A stretch of 64,000 nucleotides of DNA. Source: Candidatus Gastranaerophilales bacterium (GTDB lineage: Bacteria > Cyanobacteriota > Vampirovibrionia > Gastranaerophilales > Gastranaerophilaceae). The notes beneath the pieces are model-generated. The model had not been told where the DNA came from. It made no database searches and was given only the letters and a program-made list of their open reading frames with translations. Made by a program: the position numbers and the translations under genes. The stretch covers positions 1 to 64,000 of the forward strand of contig CALVAM010000014.1 of the NCBI GenBank assembly GCA_944325545.1, written 5' to 3'. Below are positions 1 through 8,253 of the stretch, one piece after another. Every line of letters starts with the position of its first letter. Positions within the stretch are counted from its first letter, which is position 1.

Positions 1-252
1 TCATTAAATAGAGCCGGAATTGATAAAATAAGATTCCACGATTTAAGACACACGTATGCAAGTCTTCTTCTTGCAAATGGTGTGCCAATGAAATATGTTC
101 AATATCAATTAGGACATTCGTCCATAACTATGACAATGGATTTATACACTCATTTGCTACCAGAAGTTAATGATAAGTGCGTAAATTTGTTGAACAGTAT
201 TGTAAATAATGCTGTTGAAACGAAAGAAGAATTAAGGAAATTTGGAACATAA
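1..252 (+). CDS. Tyrosine recombinase (phage-type integrase), C-terminal fragment
   Basis: Open from the window edge to a TAA stop, giving 83 residues of the catalytic domain of a tyrosine recombinase. Visible motifs are FHDLRHTYAS (the H-x-x-R pair), QLGHSS (second His) and the nucleophile Tyr in MDLYTHLLPEV, in the order and spacing of the family. These enzymes integrate or excise phages and genomic islands. The 5' part lies outside the window. It stands upstream of a membrane-protein gene and the 3' end of tRNA-fMet, the usual arrangement at the edge of a tRNA-integrated element. The active-site residues present look intact, so this end shows no decay. Confidence 0.9.
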   Translation, partial: SLNRAGIDKIRFHDLRHTYASLLLANGVPMKYVQYQLGHSSITMTMDLYTHLLPEVNDKCVNLLNSIVNNAVETKEELRKFGT

Positions 253-273
253 GATAAGTATTTATGTCTATAG

Positions 274-279
274 TATAAT
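274..279 (+). promoter_or_regulatory. -10 element abutting the next start codon
   Basis: A perfect TATAAT ends 6 nt before the ATG at 286, so a start point at normal distance would fall on or beside the ATG. No ribosome binding site lies between them. No good -35 is visible. This suggests a leaderless transcript. Confidence 0.45.
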
Positions 280-285
280 GCTCTT

Positions 286-921
286 ATGATAAAAGCATTT
301 TTTATAATTTTATTTCTTGTTATTCCAACTGCAAGCTTGTTTAATGGTATGCCATTATCCAATATTCATTTAATGTTTTATTTAATTGCTTTAACTTTAT
401 TCATATTCAATAAAAACAATTTATCTGTTCTAATAGAGCAGATAAATAATATTAAAACATTAAAAGTAGGTAATTTTTTGTTGTTAGAAAAACAAGTAAA
501 AGAGTTCAAAGAAATGTCAAAAAATATTGAAGTTCAAAAAACAGGAAATCTATTAAATATTTCTTTAACTGAAAAATACTCAGATGAGCTTTTATTATCA
601 AAGTTAAATTACAATTATAATTTGATAAATTCACACATAAGACAAATTTACAGTCTTGTGTATAATGATGATGTTTCAGATATTGATACTATCTTGATAT
701 TTGATTACTTGAGACAAAAAGAAATTTTAAATAACAATTTCTGTACATATTTATATAATGTTTGTTTAACAGTAGCAGAATATTTAAAAACTCCTCATCG
801 CAAGGAAATAACAAATGATTTAATTGCCATTAGTGCTGATATTATCGACAACCTTATTTATGTAGAAAATTATATTAATACAAATTTAAAAAAAATCTCT
901 ACTAATATCCCTCAAATTTAA
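286..921 (+). CDS. Two-helix membrane protein of unknown function, possible element cargo
   Basis: 211 residues. Two hydrophobic segments lie at the N-terminus (about 3-20 and 28-45), separated by a short loop, followed by a roughly 160-residue hydrophilic, mostly helical domain. I do not recognise a family. It is preceded by TATAAT with almost no leader and no Shine-Dalgarno sequence. It sits between the integrase end and tRNA-fMet, so it may be cargo of the same integrated element or a host gene beside it. The sequence does not decide between these. Confidence 0.6.
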   Translation: MIKAFFIILFLVIPTASLFNGMPLSNIHLMFYLIALTLFIFNKNNLSVLIEQINNIKTLKVGNFLLLEKQVKEFKEMSKNIEVQKTGNLLNISLTEKYSDELLLSKLNYNYNLINSHIRQIYSLVYNDDVSDIDTILIFDYLRQKEILNNNFCTYLYNVCLTVAEYLKTPHRKEITNDLIAISADIIDNLIYVENYINTNLKKISTNIPQI

Positions 922-1003
922 AATTTTGCAACTTTTTTGCAACTTTTGCTCATTTTATCATAAAAAAAGACTCTCAGAAATCTCTAAAAGCCTTTATTTT
1001 AAT

Positions 1004-1080
<77 letters not shown>

Positions 1081-1133
1081 ATATTTTCGCTTACATCTCA
1101 TTATGAAACGCTAAAAATCAAAAATCAACCCCC

Positions 1134-1907
1134 TTATTTATTTTTTATTGTGGGAGAAGATTTCAATAATATTTTTGTGTACTCTTCTGATGGATATTTA
1201 TATATTGTATGGGTTTCGCCTTCTTCTATTTTTTCTCCATAGTACATTATACCTACTCTATCAGCTATATATCGTATTACATTTAAATCATGAGATATAA
1301 ATAATATTGTTAAATTTCGTTTGTTTTTTAAGTCTTTTAATAAATTTATTATTTGAGCTTGAATACTAGCATCTAATGCACTTACCGGCTCATCTGCGAT
1401 TAAAAATTCAGGTTCTAATATTAATGCTCGGGCAATTGCTATTCGCTGTCTCTGGCCTCCTGAAAATTGGTGGGGGTATAATTTTAAACAGCCCTCTTCT
1501 AATCCCACATCCTCTATAATTTCTTTTATCAATGTTTTGTTTTTTTCTTTACTATTTTTTGTATTTATTATCAAAGGCTCTTCTAATAAGTCCATTATTT
1601 TCATTTTAGGATTTAAACTAGAATATGGATTTTGAAAAACCATTTGAACTTTATTGGCATATCCTCTTTTAATATCCTGTATATTTTTACCCCTAAATAT
1701 TATTTCTCCTTGACTTGGTCTTATTAATTTCATTATAGATTTTGCAATAGTTGATTTCCCGCATCCGGACTCTCCTGCTAATGAGTAAATTTCTCCTTGG
1801 TTTATATGAAATGATATATTATTTACTGCAGGACGTATTGTTTCTGTATTTTTTTTTAAATTCTTATAACTAACAATTAAATTTTTAATTTCTATTATTT
1901 TTTCCAT
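1134..1907 (-). CDS. Orphan oligopeptide/dipeptide ABC transporter ATPase, OppF/DppF type
   Basis: 257 residues, a full nucleotide-binding domain. Walker A is GESGCGKST (about 45-53), followed by a Q-loop (QNPYSSLNP), the signature FSGGQRQR, Walker B FLIADEP, the D-loop SALDAS and the switch histidine in FISHDLNV. The SSLNP and ALDASIQAQI wording is typical of the peptide/nickel OppD/F-DppD/F group, which powers uptake of short peptides at the inner membrane. Most OppF proteins are somewhat longer at the C-terminus. No permease or binding-protein gene is adjacent, so its partners must be elsewhere. The start is the ATG at 1907; an AAGGAG lies upstream but at long spacing. Confidence 0.85.
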   Translation of the reverse strand: MEKIIEIKNLIVSYKNLKKNTETIRPAVNNISFHINQGEIYSLAGESGCGKSTIAKSIMKLIRPSQGEIIFRGKNIQDIKRGYANKVQMVFQNPYSSLNPKMKIMDLLEEPLIINTKNSKEKNKTLIKEIIEDVGLEEGCLKLYPHQFSGGQRQRIAIARALILEPEFLIADEPVSALDASIQAQIINLLKDLKNKRNLTILFISHDLNVIRYIADRVGIMYYGEKIEEGETHTIYKYPSEEYTKILLKSSPTIKNK

Positions 1908-1994
1908 AAATTTATTCTATCATCTCCTTTAAGGTAATTGAATACATAAATGGATGATTTTATGATAAAATTGGGAAAAATATAGGAGAATAAC

Positions 1995-3020
1995 ATGTTT
2001 GATGTTTTTGTAAGAAAGTATATTACTGTGAAAAATATTATATTTTTTATCATTGCAATTCTTTTTCTTGTTTTTATTACAAAGATTAAGGATATTGCAA
2101 TTTTATTTTTTGCATCATATGTTATTGCTTGTTCTTTAAATCCTTTAGTTGATATATTAGAAAAAAAATTTAATCGTTCTCTTGCTTCTACAATTGTTTT
2201 AACTGTTATTCTTGGTATATCTTCTGTAATTTTAGCTCCGATTTTTATTATTGGCGGACAACAAATAAAATCTTTTATTAATATGATTCCTGATTCTATA
2301 AATAATTTTAAAGTTTTTATTGCTCAAAACCCTTTATTAAGTAAAACTAATTTAAGTGATATTGATGTCGGGAATTTGATTTCTTCTACTTCTGATTTTA
2401 CAACTAAATTTGTTAATGGTTCTATAAATGTGGGAATGGAATTTGCTTCTGCTATTGTGTATTTTTTAGCGGCTTGTATTATTATTTATTATTTTTTGGC
2501 AGACAAAGATATTGTTAAAAAAACTTATTTAAAACTTTTCCCAAGACAAATGAAAAAACGTGCTGAAGAAATAATTGATTCTATTTCTCAAAAAATTGGG
2601 GGTTATGTTGTCGCTCAAATTGCAACTATTGCAAGCGTTGGAATTATTATGACCGTTGGGTTATTACTTTTAAAAGTTGATTATGCTATTTTATTAGGTA
2701 TATTAAATGCTATTTTAGATATTATACCCGTTGTAGGACCTGCTATCGGATTATTAATAACTCTTCTTGTCGGTTATAAAATGGGACCTATTGCAATATT
2801 ATTAATAATACTTGTTTTTATTATTGCACAGTGGGCTGAAAATAATTTAGTTAGACCTTATATTTTTAGCAAATTTTTAGATTTACATCCGCTTATTATT
2901 TATTTCTTTCTATTTATAACTGCTCAATATTTAGGAGTAATTGGTGTTATTTTCGCTCCTGCAATTGCAGCAACTGTTTGTGTTTTAATTGAAGAATTAT
3001 ACATTAAGAATATAAATTGA
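1995..3020 (+). CDS. AI-2E family transporter (PerM/TqsA-like permease)
   Basis: 341 residues with about eight hydrophobic segments: a pair near the N-terminus (15-55), one at 65-90, then a cluster from about 145 to the C-terminus. The pattern matches the AI-2E/UPF0118 family, including the DIIPVVGPAIG-like segment and a C-terminal region of tight helices. Members have been linked to export of signalling molecules or to Na+/H+ exchange, so the substrate cannot be told from sequence. AGGAG lies just before the ATG. Its TGA stop overlaps the next ATG (TGATG), indicating translational coupling. Confidence 0.8.
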   Translation: MFDVFVRKYITVKNIIFFIIAILFLVFITKIKDIAILFFASYVIACSLNPLVDILEKKFNRSLASTIVLTVILGISSVILAPIFIIGGQQIKSFINMIPDSINNFKVFIAQNPLLSKTNLSDIDVGNLISSTSDFTTKFVNGSINVGMEFASAIVYFLAACIIIYYFLADKDIVKKTYLKLFPRQMKKRAEEIIDSISQKIGGYVVAQIATIASVGIIMTVGLLLLKVDYAILLGILNAILDIIPVVGPAIGLLITLLVGYKMGPIAILLIILVFIIAQWAENNLVRPYIFSKFLDLHPLIIYFFLFITAQYLGVIGVIFAPAIAATVCVLIEELYIKNIN

Positions 3021-4522
3021 TGGAAAAATTTTTATACAAAAGAAAAACTGGAAATTATAATTTAGTTATGGCATATCCAGCTATAGAAGCTTTTGCGATG
3101 GCTTCTTTAGGATATTTATGGCTTTATAAAATTGCAAGTTCTATTGATGGAATAAATGCTGTTAGATTATATACTGATTCTAGCAAAACTCTTTTAAATA
3201 GTATTGATTCAATGGCTTTTTCAATGTCTTTCGATTTCGATTTTTTAGGTGTTTTTAAAATTTTAGAAAGTCTAAATATACCATTTTATTCTAAAGAAAG
3301 AAATGATGATTTTCCATTGATTTTTGCAGGAGGACCTGTCTTAACTACAAATCCAAGACCGTATGAAAAATTTTTTGATTTTATGATTATAGGTGATGGG
3401 GAAAAAAGTTTTGTTCAAGTGCTTGATATTTTAAGACAGAAAAAAAATAAAAATGAGACTTTAGAGTTACTTAAAAATATAGAAGGAGTGTATATCCCGG
3501 GAAATAGAGTGAAAAAAGCTACTGTAGCTTTACAAGATGTAATTTATACTCCAATTTTGTCTGATAAAAGTTATTTTAAAGATACTTTTATTATTGAATT
3601 GGCAAGAGGGTGTATGAATAGATGTGCTTTTTGTACTGCATCTTATACTAATTTACCTTTCAGACATAATGAGTTTTCTAAAATTATTGATGCTATTGAT
3701 TTAGGTTTAAATTATACGAATAAAATTGCTCTTTTAGGGGCTCAAATAGCTTCTCATCCTAAATTTGAAGATATTATGTATTATTTAAGGTGTAAAATTG
3801 AGAACGGTTTAAATCTTGATTTAGGGATTTCTTCTTTAAGAACAGATGCAATTAAGCCGGAGATAATAAAAACTTTAGTCTTAGGAGGACAAAAGCATTC
3901 TACAATTGCAATCGAATCAGCTAGTGATCGTTTAAGAAAATTTATCAATAAAAATCTAAAAGAAGACCAAATTTTAAATGCCATAAAAATTTCCAGGGAG
4001 AATGGTTTAAAGGGCGTGAAAATTTATTCTATGATTGGTATTCCAAATGAACAACAGGAAGATATTCAAGAGTTTATTAGGCTTGGAGAAAATATAAAAA
4101 ATGAAAATAAAGGGTTTAATATAGAATTTTCGTTTTCAACTTTTGTTCCAAAACCACAAACCCCTCTACAGTGGGCTCAAAGAGAAGATACTAAATCTTT
4201 AGAAAAGAAACAAAAATTTCTTCAAAAGGAACTAGCTAAAAAAGGAATTCAATCTAAATTTTCCAGTCCTAAATGGGATTATTGGCAAACTATTTTGTCT
4301 AGAGCTGATCATAATATTGCTCCTTATTTAGTAGAAGTTTATAAATTGGGTGGAAACCTAGCCGCATTTAAAAATGCTCAAAAAGTTTTAAATATGGATT
4401 TTTCAAAAGAAATAAACGGTTTTTCTTTTGAGGAAACTTTACCTTGGGATATTATTCAATATTACCCTAATAAGCAATTACTTATAAATGAAGAAAGAAG
4501 ACTAAATAAAAAATTGATTTAA
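3020..4522 (+). CDS. Radical SAM protein with B12-binding-like N-terminal region
   Basis: 500 residues. The N-terminal 170 residues resemble a cobalamin-binding-type Rossmann domain (FAGGPVLTTNPRPYEKFFD and IIGDGEKSF). The radical SAM core follows, with the 4Fe-4S motif CMNRCAFC (Cys at about 198, 202 and 205). Later strands (SIAIESASDRLR-like, GVKIYSMIGIP) and the C-terminal FSTFVPKPQTPLQWA segment are typical of B12-binding radical SAM enzymes. The substrate is unknown. I chose the ATG at 3020, which overlaps the upstream stop, over the TTG three bases earlier. Probably co-transcribed with the permease. Confidence 0.8.
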   Translation: MEKFLYKRKTGNYNLVMAYPAIEAFAMASLGYLWLYKIASSIDGINAVRLYTDSSKTLLNSIDSMAFSMSFDFDFLGVFKILESLNIPFYSKERNDDFPLIFAGGPVLTTNPRPYEKFFDFMIIGDGEKSFVQVLDILRQKKNKNETLELLKNIEGVYIPGNRVKKATVALQDVIYTPILSDKSYFKDTFIIELARGCMNRCAFCTASYTNLPFRHNEFSKIIDAIDLGLNYTNKIALLGAQIASHPKFEDIMYYLRCKIENGLNLDLGISSLRTDAIKPEIIKTLVLGGQKHSTIAIESASDRLRKFINKNLKEDQILNAIKISRENGLKGVKIYSMIGIPNEQQEDIQEFIRLGENIKNENKGFNIEFSFSTFVPKPQTPLQWAQREDTKSLEKKQKFLQKELAKKGIQSKFSSPKWDYWQTILSRADHNIAPYLVEVYKLGGNLAAFKNAQKVLNMDFSKEINGFSFEETLPWDIIQYYPNKQLLINEERRLNKKLI

Positions 4523-4672
4523 ATGTAAAGATTTGTAACAAAAAGAATAAATGGTGAAATTAGGGTTTTATTATATACTTTATATATATGTAAGATGTAA
4601 ATAACAGATTTTAATCCCTAAATCCCTTCCTAACTAATTTTCCTAGCTTCTCATTTTGAGAAGTTTTTTTTT
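4523..4672 (+). ncRNA. Candidate small RNA locus A, with shared upstream boxes
   Basis: This intergenic stretch carries ATGTAAAGATTTGTAA (4523-4538), a 36-nt gap, ATACTTTATATATATGTAA (4575-4593), then about 55 nt rich in CCCT/CCTT and a Rho-independent terminator (4647-4672). The same two boxes with the same 36-nt gap, also followed by a terminator hairpin, occur at 38675-38831. A short non-coding transcript starting just after the TATA-like box is the simplest reading. The boxes could instead be a repeated promoter or other element. Confidence 0.4.
4647..4672 (+). terminator. Rho-independent terminator
   Basis: CTTCTCA / TGAGAAG stem with a TTT loop, followed by nine T residues. It ends the radical SAM transcript or the putative small RNA. 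Confidence 0.8.
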
Positions 4673-5075
4673 ATATGATTTTTGCTAAAATGTTATAAAA
4701 TTTTCGTTTTATATTCTTTTTAATAGGATTTATTTTATCTAATTCAATATTTTTGTGATTAATTAAAATTTTTCTAATTCGTCCAGTCTTGTTATATAAA
4801 TTTTTATATTTCTTTTCAAATATATCTTCGGCATATTTTATATCAAAATTACTGTATAAGTCTTCATGATTTTCTTTATAACTAATAAAGGGGTATCTAT
4901 GAGTTTCAAATTTTTTTCTGGCTAAAAGTCCTATTGTAGGATTTTCGGTACAATCATTTAAGTGGTTTAGAGAGTATTTAATATTTTTTTTAGATATTCC
5001 AAATGGATTATCTAAAGTTTTATTATACATCTTTGCATTATATTTTTGAGTTTGAAACTTTTCTATTTTTAACAT
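4671..5075 (-). CDS. Hypothetical protein, 134 residues
   Basis: A Lys/Asn/Ile-rich basic protein without signal peptide or membrane segment; I recognise no family. The N-terminus MLKIEKFQTQKYNAKMYNK resembles, weakly, the short Asn/Phe-rich leader seen in several other proteins here. It lies 11 nt downstream of the GNAT-like gene on the same strand, so the two are probably one transcript. Its stop lies within the T-tract of the opposing terminator. Confidence 0.6.
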   Translation of the reverse strand: MLKIEKFQTQKYNAKMYNKTLDNPFGISKKNIKYSLNHLNDCTENPTIGLLARKKFETHRYPFISYKENHEDLYSNFDIKYAEDIFEKKYKNLYNKTGRIRKILINHKNIELDKINPIKKNIKRKFYNILAKII

Positions 5076-5086
5076 ATTTTTATCCT

Positions 5087-5758
5087 TTATATTCCCAGCA
5101 TATTAACTAAATCGTGTTCTTTAGAAGTTGATTTATTATTTATTAATTTGATATCGTTTTTTAGTTTTTCGATTGTTTTATCAATATTTTCATTGTCAAT
5201 AAAAATATCTTTTGATTTAAAAATTTTATCTTTTTTGAAACCTAATTTAGAATAAAAATTTTTTGATTTATCATTTAGATTTTCTGAATTAATACATAAA
5301 GCAAAATCTTTTTGTTTAGATATATTTTTTAGTATTTGTAATATTAAAGATTTCCTCACAACATTTTGTAAGTCATTTCGAAATAAGTGTAATAAATTAA
5401 TGTTTATATCAGCTTTTTTTATATATTCTGCTATTCCGATTATATTTCTTGAATTTTTTATTGCTAATATTATTCCATTTTCTTTAATATTTTGAGATTC
5501 TGTTATTGTTTTTTTTAAAGAATCAATAATATTGGCATTCAAGTTTGTATTTTTTATTGCAAGATTATCTTCATTAAGTTTTGTATTTTTTAGAACAGAA
5601 AAGAATTTATTTAAAAAATTTAAGTCTGTTTTATTCAAGGAGTACAATTCAATTTTTTCTTTAGAATTTATATTTGCGTACGATAAAAATTTTGCCTTGA
5701 AATCAATATAATTTCTTTTTTGGTTTAAATGTTGATAATTATAATTTTCTATCTTCAT
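5087..5758 (-). CDS. GNAT-like acetyltransferase with N-terminal DFKA leader
   Basis: 223 residues. The C-terminal half has the GNAT layout: a strand IILAIKNSRNIIGIAEY, a central helix, a strand with FALCINSEN, then the diagnostic NFYSKLGFKK near residue 165. GNATs transfer an acyl group from a CoA thioester to an amine. The acetyl-CoA P-loop is not clearly conserved, so the fold is better supported than the activity. The first 24 residues end in DFKAKF and match the leader motif shared with 7570, 15366, 23775 and others. A second GNAT-like protein with the same kind of leader lies at 6944-7570, across rpsG-rpsL. Confidence 0.65.
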   Translation of the reverse strand: MKIENYNYQHLNQKRNYIDFKAKFLSYANINSKEKIELYSLNKTDLNFLNKFFSVLKNTKLNEDNLAIKNTNLNANIIDSLKKTITESQNIKENGIILAIKNSRNIIGIAEYIKKADININLLHLFRNDLQNVVRKSLILQILKNISKQKDFALCINSENLNDKSKNFYSKLGFKKDKIFKSKDIFIDNENIDKTIEKLKNDIKLINNKSTSKEHDLVNMLGI

Positions 5759-5837
5759 AATAATACCTATGTATTTATATCAAATACTGTAAAAAAATAA
5801 ATTGCTACTTATTAAACTTACTTAATTCATCAGAAAC

Positions 5838-5872
5838 AAAAAAGGAATCAGACTTCTGATTCCTTTTTCTTT
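5838..5872 (-). terminator. Terminator after rpsG
   Basis: A perfect stem of about 13 bp (AAAAGGAATCAG / CTGATTCCTTTT) with U-tracts on both sides. Placed directly after rpsG, it shows that the ribosomal transcript ends here without fusA or tuf. Confidence 0.85.
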
Positions 5873-5886
5873 AATATTAAACTAAA

Positions 5887-6357
5887 TTAATATCTATAAT
5901 GAGCAAAAGCTTTATTAGCTTCAGCCATTCTATGCGTATCTTCTCTTTTCTTGCAAGCTGCACCGTTTCCGTTTGAAGCATCGATAATTTCATTTGTTAA
6001 TTTTTCAACAAAAGATTTACCACTTCTATTTTTAGCCGCTGCAATAATGTTTGTAGAAGCTAAAGCAAAACCTCTATCTGGTTTTACATCAATAGGAACT
6101 TGATAAGTAGAACCACCAATTCTTCTTGCCTTTACTTCTAACAATGGAGTTGCATTAGTAATACCCTTTTGGAATACTTCAAGCCCTTTTTCTCCAGTTC
6201 TTTCTTCAATCTTTGCAATTGCAGAATAGAATATTTTTTCTGCTAAAGATTTTTTACCACGTCTCATAACTCTGTTGATGAACTTAGATACATCTACACT
6301 GTTATAAATAGGGTCAGCTACAGGAATTCTTTTTTCCGGTTTAGATCTTCTAGACAT
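5887..6357 (-). CDS. rpsG: 30S ribosomal protein S7 (uS7)
   Basis: 156 residues, full length for the family. It opens with [10 protein letters not shown] and contains VSKFINRVMRRGKKSLAEKI, the RRIGGSTYQVP segment that contacts the 16S 3' major domain, and the C-terminal KREDTHRMAEANKAFAHYR. S7 nucleates assembly of the 30S head. Its ATG overlaps the rpsL stop (TAATG), so translation is coupled. The usual downstream neighbours fusA and tuf are absent. Confidence 0.98.
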   Translation of the reverse strand: MSRRSKPEKRIPVADPIYNSVDVSKFINRVMRRGKKSLAEKIFYSAIAKIEERTGEKGLEVFQKGITNATPLLEVKARRIGGSTYQVPIDVKPDRGFALASTNIIAAAKNRSGKSFVEKLTNEIIDASNGNGAACKKREDTHRMAEANKAFAHYRY

Positions 6358-6740
6358 TATTTCTTACCTCCTTTAGCTCTCTTTGCACCATATTTAGAAC
6401 GGCTTTGTGTTCTATTTGCAACACCTGCTGTATCTAAAGTACCACGTACAATGTGATATCTTACACCTGGAAGGTCTTTAACTCTTCCGCCTCTTATAAG
6501 AACAACACTGTGTTCTTGCAAGTTGTGACCGATACCTGGGATATAAGAAGTTACTTCAAATCCATTAGTAAGTCTGACTCTGGCAACCTTTCTCAATGCT
6601 GAGTTTGGTTTTTTAGGGGTTGTTGTATAAACCCTTGTACATACGCCGCGTCTTTGTGGACATTCCATTAAAGCCGGCGATTTGGTTTTGTCTTTTAGCT
6701 TTTTACGTTCTGAACGCACAAGCTGATTCATTGTAGGCAT
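6357..6740 (-). CDS. rpsL: 30S ribosomal protein S12 (uS12)
   Basis: 127 residues from the ATG at 6740, chosen over an upstream in-frame codon because AGGAGA sits just before it and MPTMNQLVR is the normal N-terminus. Family landmarks are [17 protein letters not shown] (with the Lys where streptomycin resistance arises) and [20 protein letters not shown]12 acts in the decoding centre. A promoter and a leader of about 135 nt lie upstream. Confidence 0.98.
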   Translation of the reverse strand: MPTMNQLVRSERKKLKDKTKSPALMECPQRRGVCTRVYTTTPKKPNSALRKVARVRLTNGFEVTSYIPGIGHNLQEHSVVLIRGGRVKDLPGVRYHIVRGTLDTAGVANRTQSRSKYGAKRAKGGKK

Positions 6741-6879
6741 ATTTTTTCTCCTTTTACCTATTTTACTAATTATCTTTAGGATAAACACTTTCAGCTAGTA
6801 GTTGTAATACAAACTGGAGTTTATTTACCCCACCCTGAGCCGTCAAATCCGGCAAGAAAATTTCGACTAGGGTAACTTT
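6741..6879 (-). promoter_or_regulatory. rpsL mRNA leader
   Basis: The 5' leader of about 135 nt between the predicted promoter and rpsL. It contains a GCCG...CGGC hairpin (around 6840-6855) next to a GGGTGGGG run. The length and structure would suit autogenous control of the S12/S7 operon, but no known leader motif is recognised. Confidence 0.35.
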
Positions 6880-6908
6880 ATACTATGACGAAAATTTATT
6901 GATGTCAA
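6880..6908 (-). promoter_or_regulatory. rpsL promoter
   Basis: On the minus strand, TTGACA (6903-6908) is followed after 17 nt by TAGTAT (6880-6885). The -35 is perfect and the -10 matches 4 of 6. It lies upstream of rpsL-rpsG. Confidence 0.65.
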
Positions 6909-6943
6909 TTATTTTGGCTAATTTGTTAATTTTTTATAAGAAC

Positions 6944-7570
6944 TTAAATATCTAAATTTTCAGATAAATCTATTTGTTCGGGTTCGATATTTTCATAAGA
7001 TAAATTTTCTGACATTTCTTTTAAACTACTTTTTACCTTTGGATTTGTTATTTCCATTTTTATTTTAGTAGGTAGTGTTTCAAGTTCTTTAAAACCTAAT
7101 TTTTTATATTTATTTACAGTGTCAAATGGTCCATTCGTAATGGCTTCTAATTTAATTTTTTTTCCATTAATTTCTAAAAAATCTAAAAACATTTGATAGA
7201 AAAGTGTTTGACCTGCAAGTTTTACTTTTTTTCCGTGTTCTACAGGCCAAGTACAGATACAGTCTAATTCTGTGATTTTATCTTTTAAAAATGTGATAAT
7301 GCCACAAGGTTTATTATTTTTAACTCCTAAATAAGTTGAATTTTCATAAAATTGTGCGTTGTCGACTGCATATTGTAACATTTCTTTCCATCTGTCGTAT
7401 TCAAATTTATTAAGATTAGGCATTAAATTTTTTAAATTTATTTTTTCAGGTAATTGTTTTATAAATTTTAAATCTTGTTTATTATTTAACTTATAAATTT
7501 TTAAATTATTACAATTTGCTATGTGTAGGGCTTTAAAATTTGTATTACGATTTTGTTGATTTATTAGCAT
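6944..7570 (-). CDS. GNAT-like acetyltransferase with N-terminal NFKA leader
   Basis: 208 residues from the ATG at 7570, which follows AAGGAG with 7-nt spacing; the longer reading from 7588 would start inside the ribosome binding site. The leader MLINQQNRNTNFKALHI opens the protein. The middle and C-terminal parts fit a GNAT fold: YLGVKNNKPCGIITF, a LDCICTWPVEHG strand, a long helix (LFYQMFLDFLE) and VNKYKKLGFKELE as the last conserved strand. The substrate is unknown. The C-terminal 40 residues are acidic and probably disordered. Paralogous in layout to 5087-5758. Confidence 0.65.
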   Translation of the reverse strand: MLINQQNRNTNFKALHIANCNNLKIYKLNNKQDLKFIKQLPEKINLKNLMPNLNKFEYDRWKEMLQYAVDNAQFYENSTYLGVKNNKPCGIITFLKDKITELDCICTWPVEHGKKVKLAGQTLFYQMFLDFLEINGKKIKLEAITNGPFDTVNKYKKLGFKELETLPTKIKMEITNPKVKSSLKEMSENLSYENIEPEQIDLSENLDI

Positions 7571-7629
7571 TTTAGTCTCCTTACTCATATAAAAAGCCTA
7601 AATATTTTTATTGCTAATATTCAAAAATT

Positions 7630-8253
7630 TTATCTTAAATTTAAAATACTATTTACATCTTCTTCTTTTAAAAGTTTAGCCCTGCCCAAAATTTTTGTAT
7701 TCACAACAACTTGAGCATAGGATTCTGCTAATTCTAATTTCATATATGCATCTTTAATAGAGTGAGAACCTATAATAAATCCGTGATTTTCCATTAATAC
7801 CGCATTATAATCATTAAAAAATTTTACTGTATTATGCACTAATTCCATTGAAGAAGGTAAAGCATACTCTGCAAGCGGAATTCCTCCAAAATAAAAAACA
7901 TTCTCTGCCATTATCGCTTCGGTTAAATCTTTACTTGCTGATGCAAAAGAACTTAAATAAGGAGCATGTACGTGAATTATATAATTTATATCAGGTCTTT
8001 TTTTATAAATTTCTATATGTAAAAACTTTTCACTGGATGGCTTCTTATTTTTTTCTAAAGACACACCTTCAAAATTCGTATATACGATATCTTTGGATTT
8101 CAAATATCCGTTTGCAGAACCGGATATTGTTATTAACATACCATCCTTATACCTTGCTGAAATATTACCCGAATATCCGGGAGTAAAGTTTTTATCTCCG
8201 CATAATTTACCATATTTAATTATTTCTTTTACTAATTTATTTCTATAAAACAT
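7630..8253 (-). CDS. Class II aldolase/adducin family protein (fuculose-phosphate aldolase-like)
   Basis: 207 residues, the usual size for L-fuculose-1-phosphate or ribulose-phosphate aldolases and related epimerases. Visible are GNISARY (N-terminal phosphate loop), TISGSANGYL, the catalytic-type Glu in KPSSEKFLH (about 74), the metal-binding HVHAPY (about 92-94) and the third metal His in MENHGFI (about 155). The product is a zinc-dependent retro-aldol enzyme of sugar-phosphate metabolism, or methylthioribulose-phosphate dehydratase, which shares these motifs. Its start overlaps the end of the LptD-like gene by 11 nt, placing it last in the envelope operon. Confidence 0.85.
   Translation of the reverse strand: MFYRNKLVKEIIKYGKLCGDKNFTPGYSGNISARYKDGMLITISGSANGYLKSKDIVYTNFEGVSLEKNKKPSSEKFLHIEIYKKRPDINYIIHVHAPYLSSFASASKDLTEAIMAENVFYFGGIPLAEYALPSSMELVHNTVKFFNDYNAVLMENHGFIIGSHSIKDAYMKLELAESYAQVVVNTKILGRAKLLKEEDVNSILNLR

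Noticed and set aside
1134-1907. Complete oligopeptide transport operon
   Set aside because: Only one ATPase gene is present; the neighbours are unrelated.
6741-6788. N-terminal extension of S12 from 6788
   Set aside because: The extension overlaps the ribosome binding site of the normal MPTMNQL start and is not a family feature.
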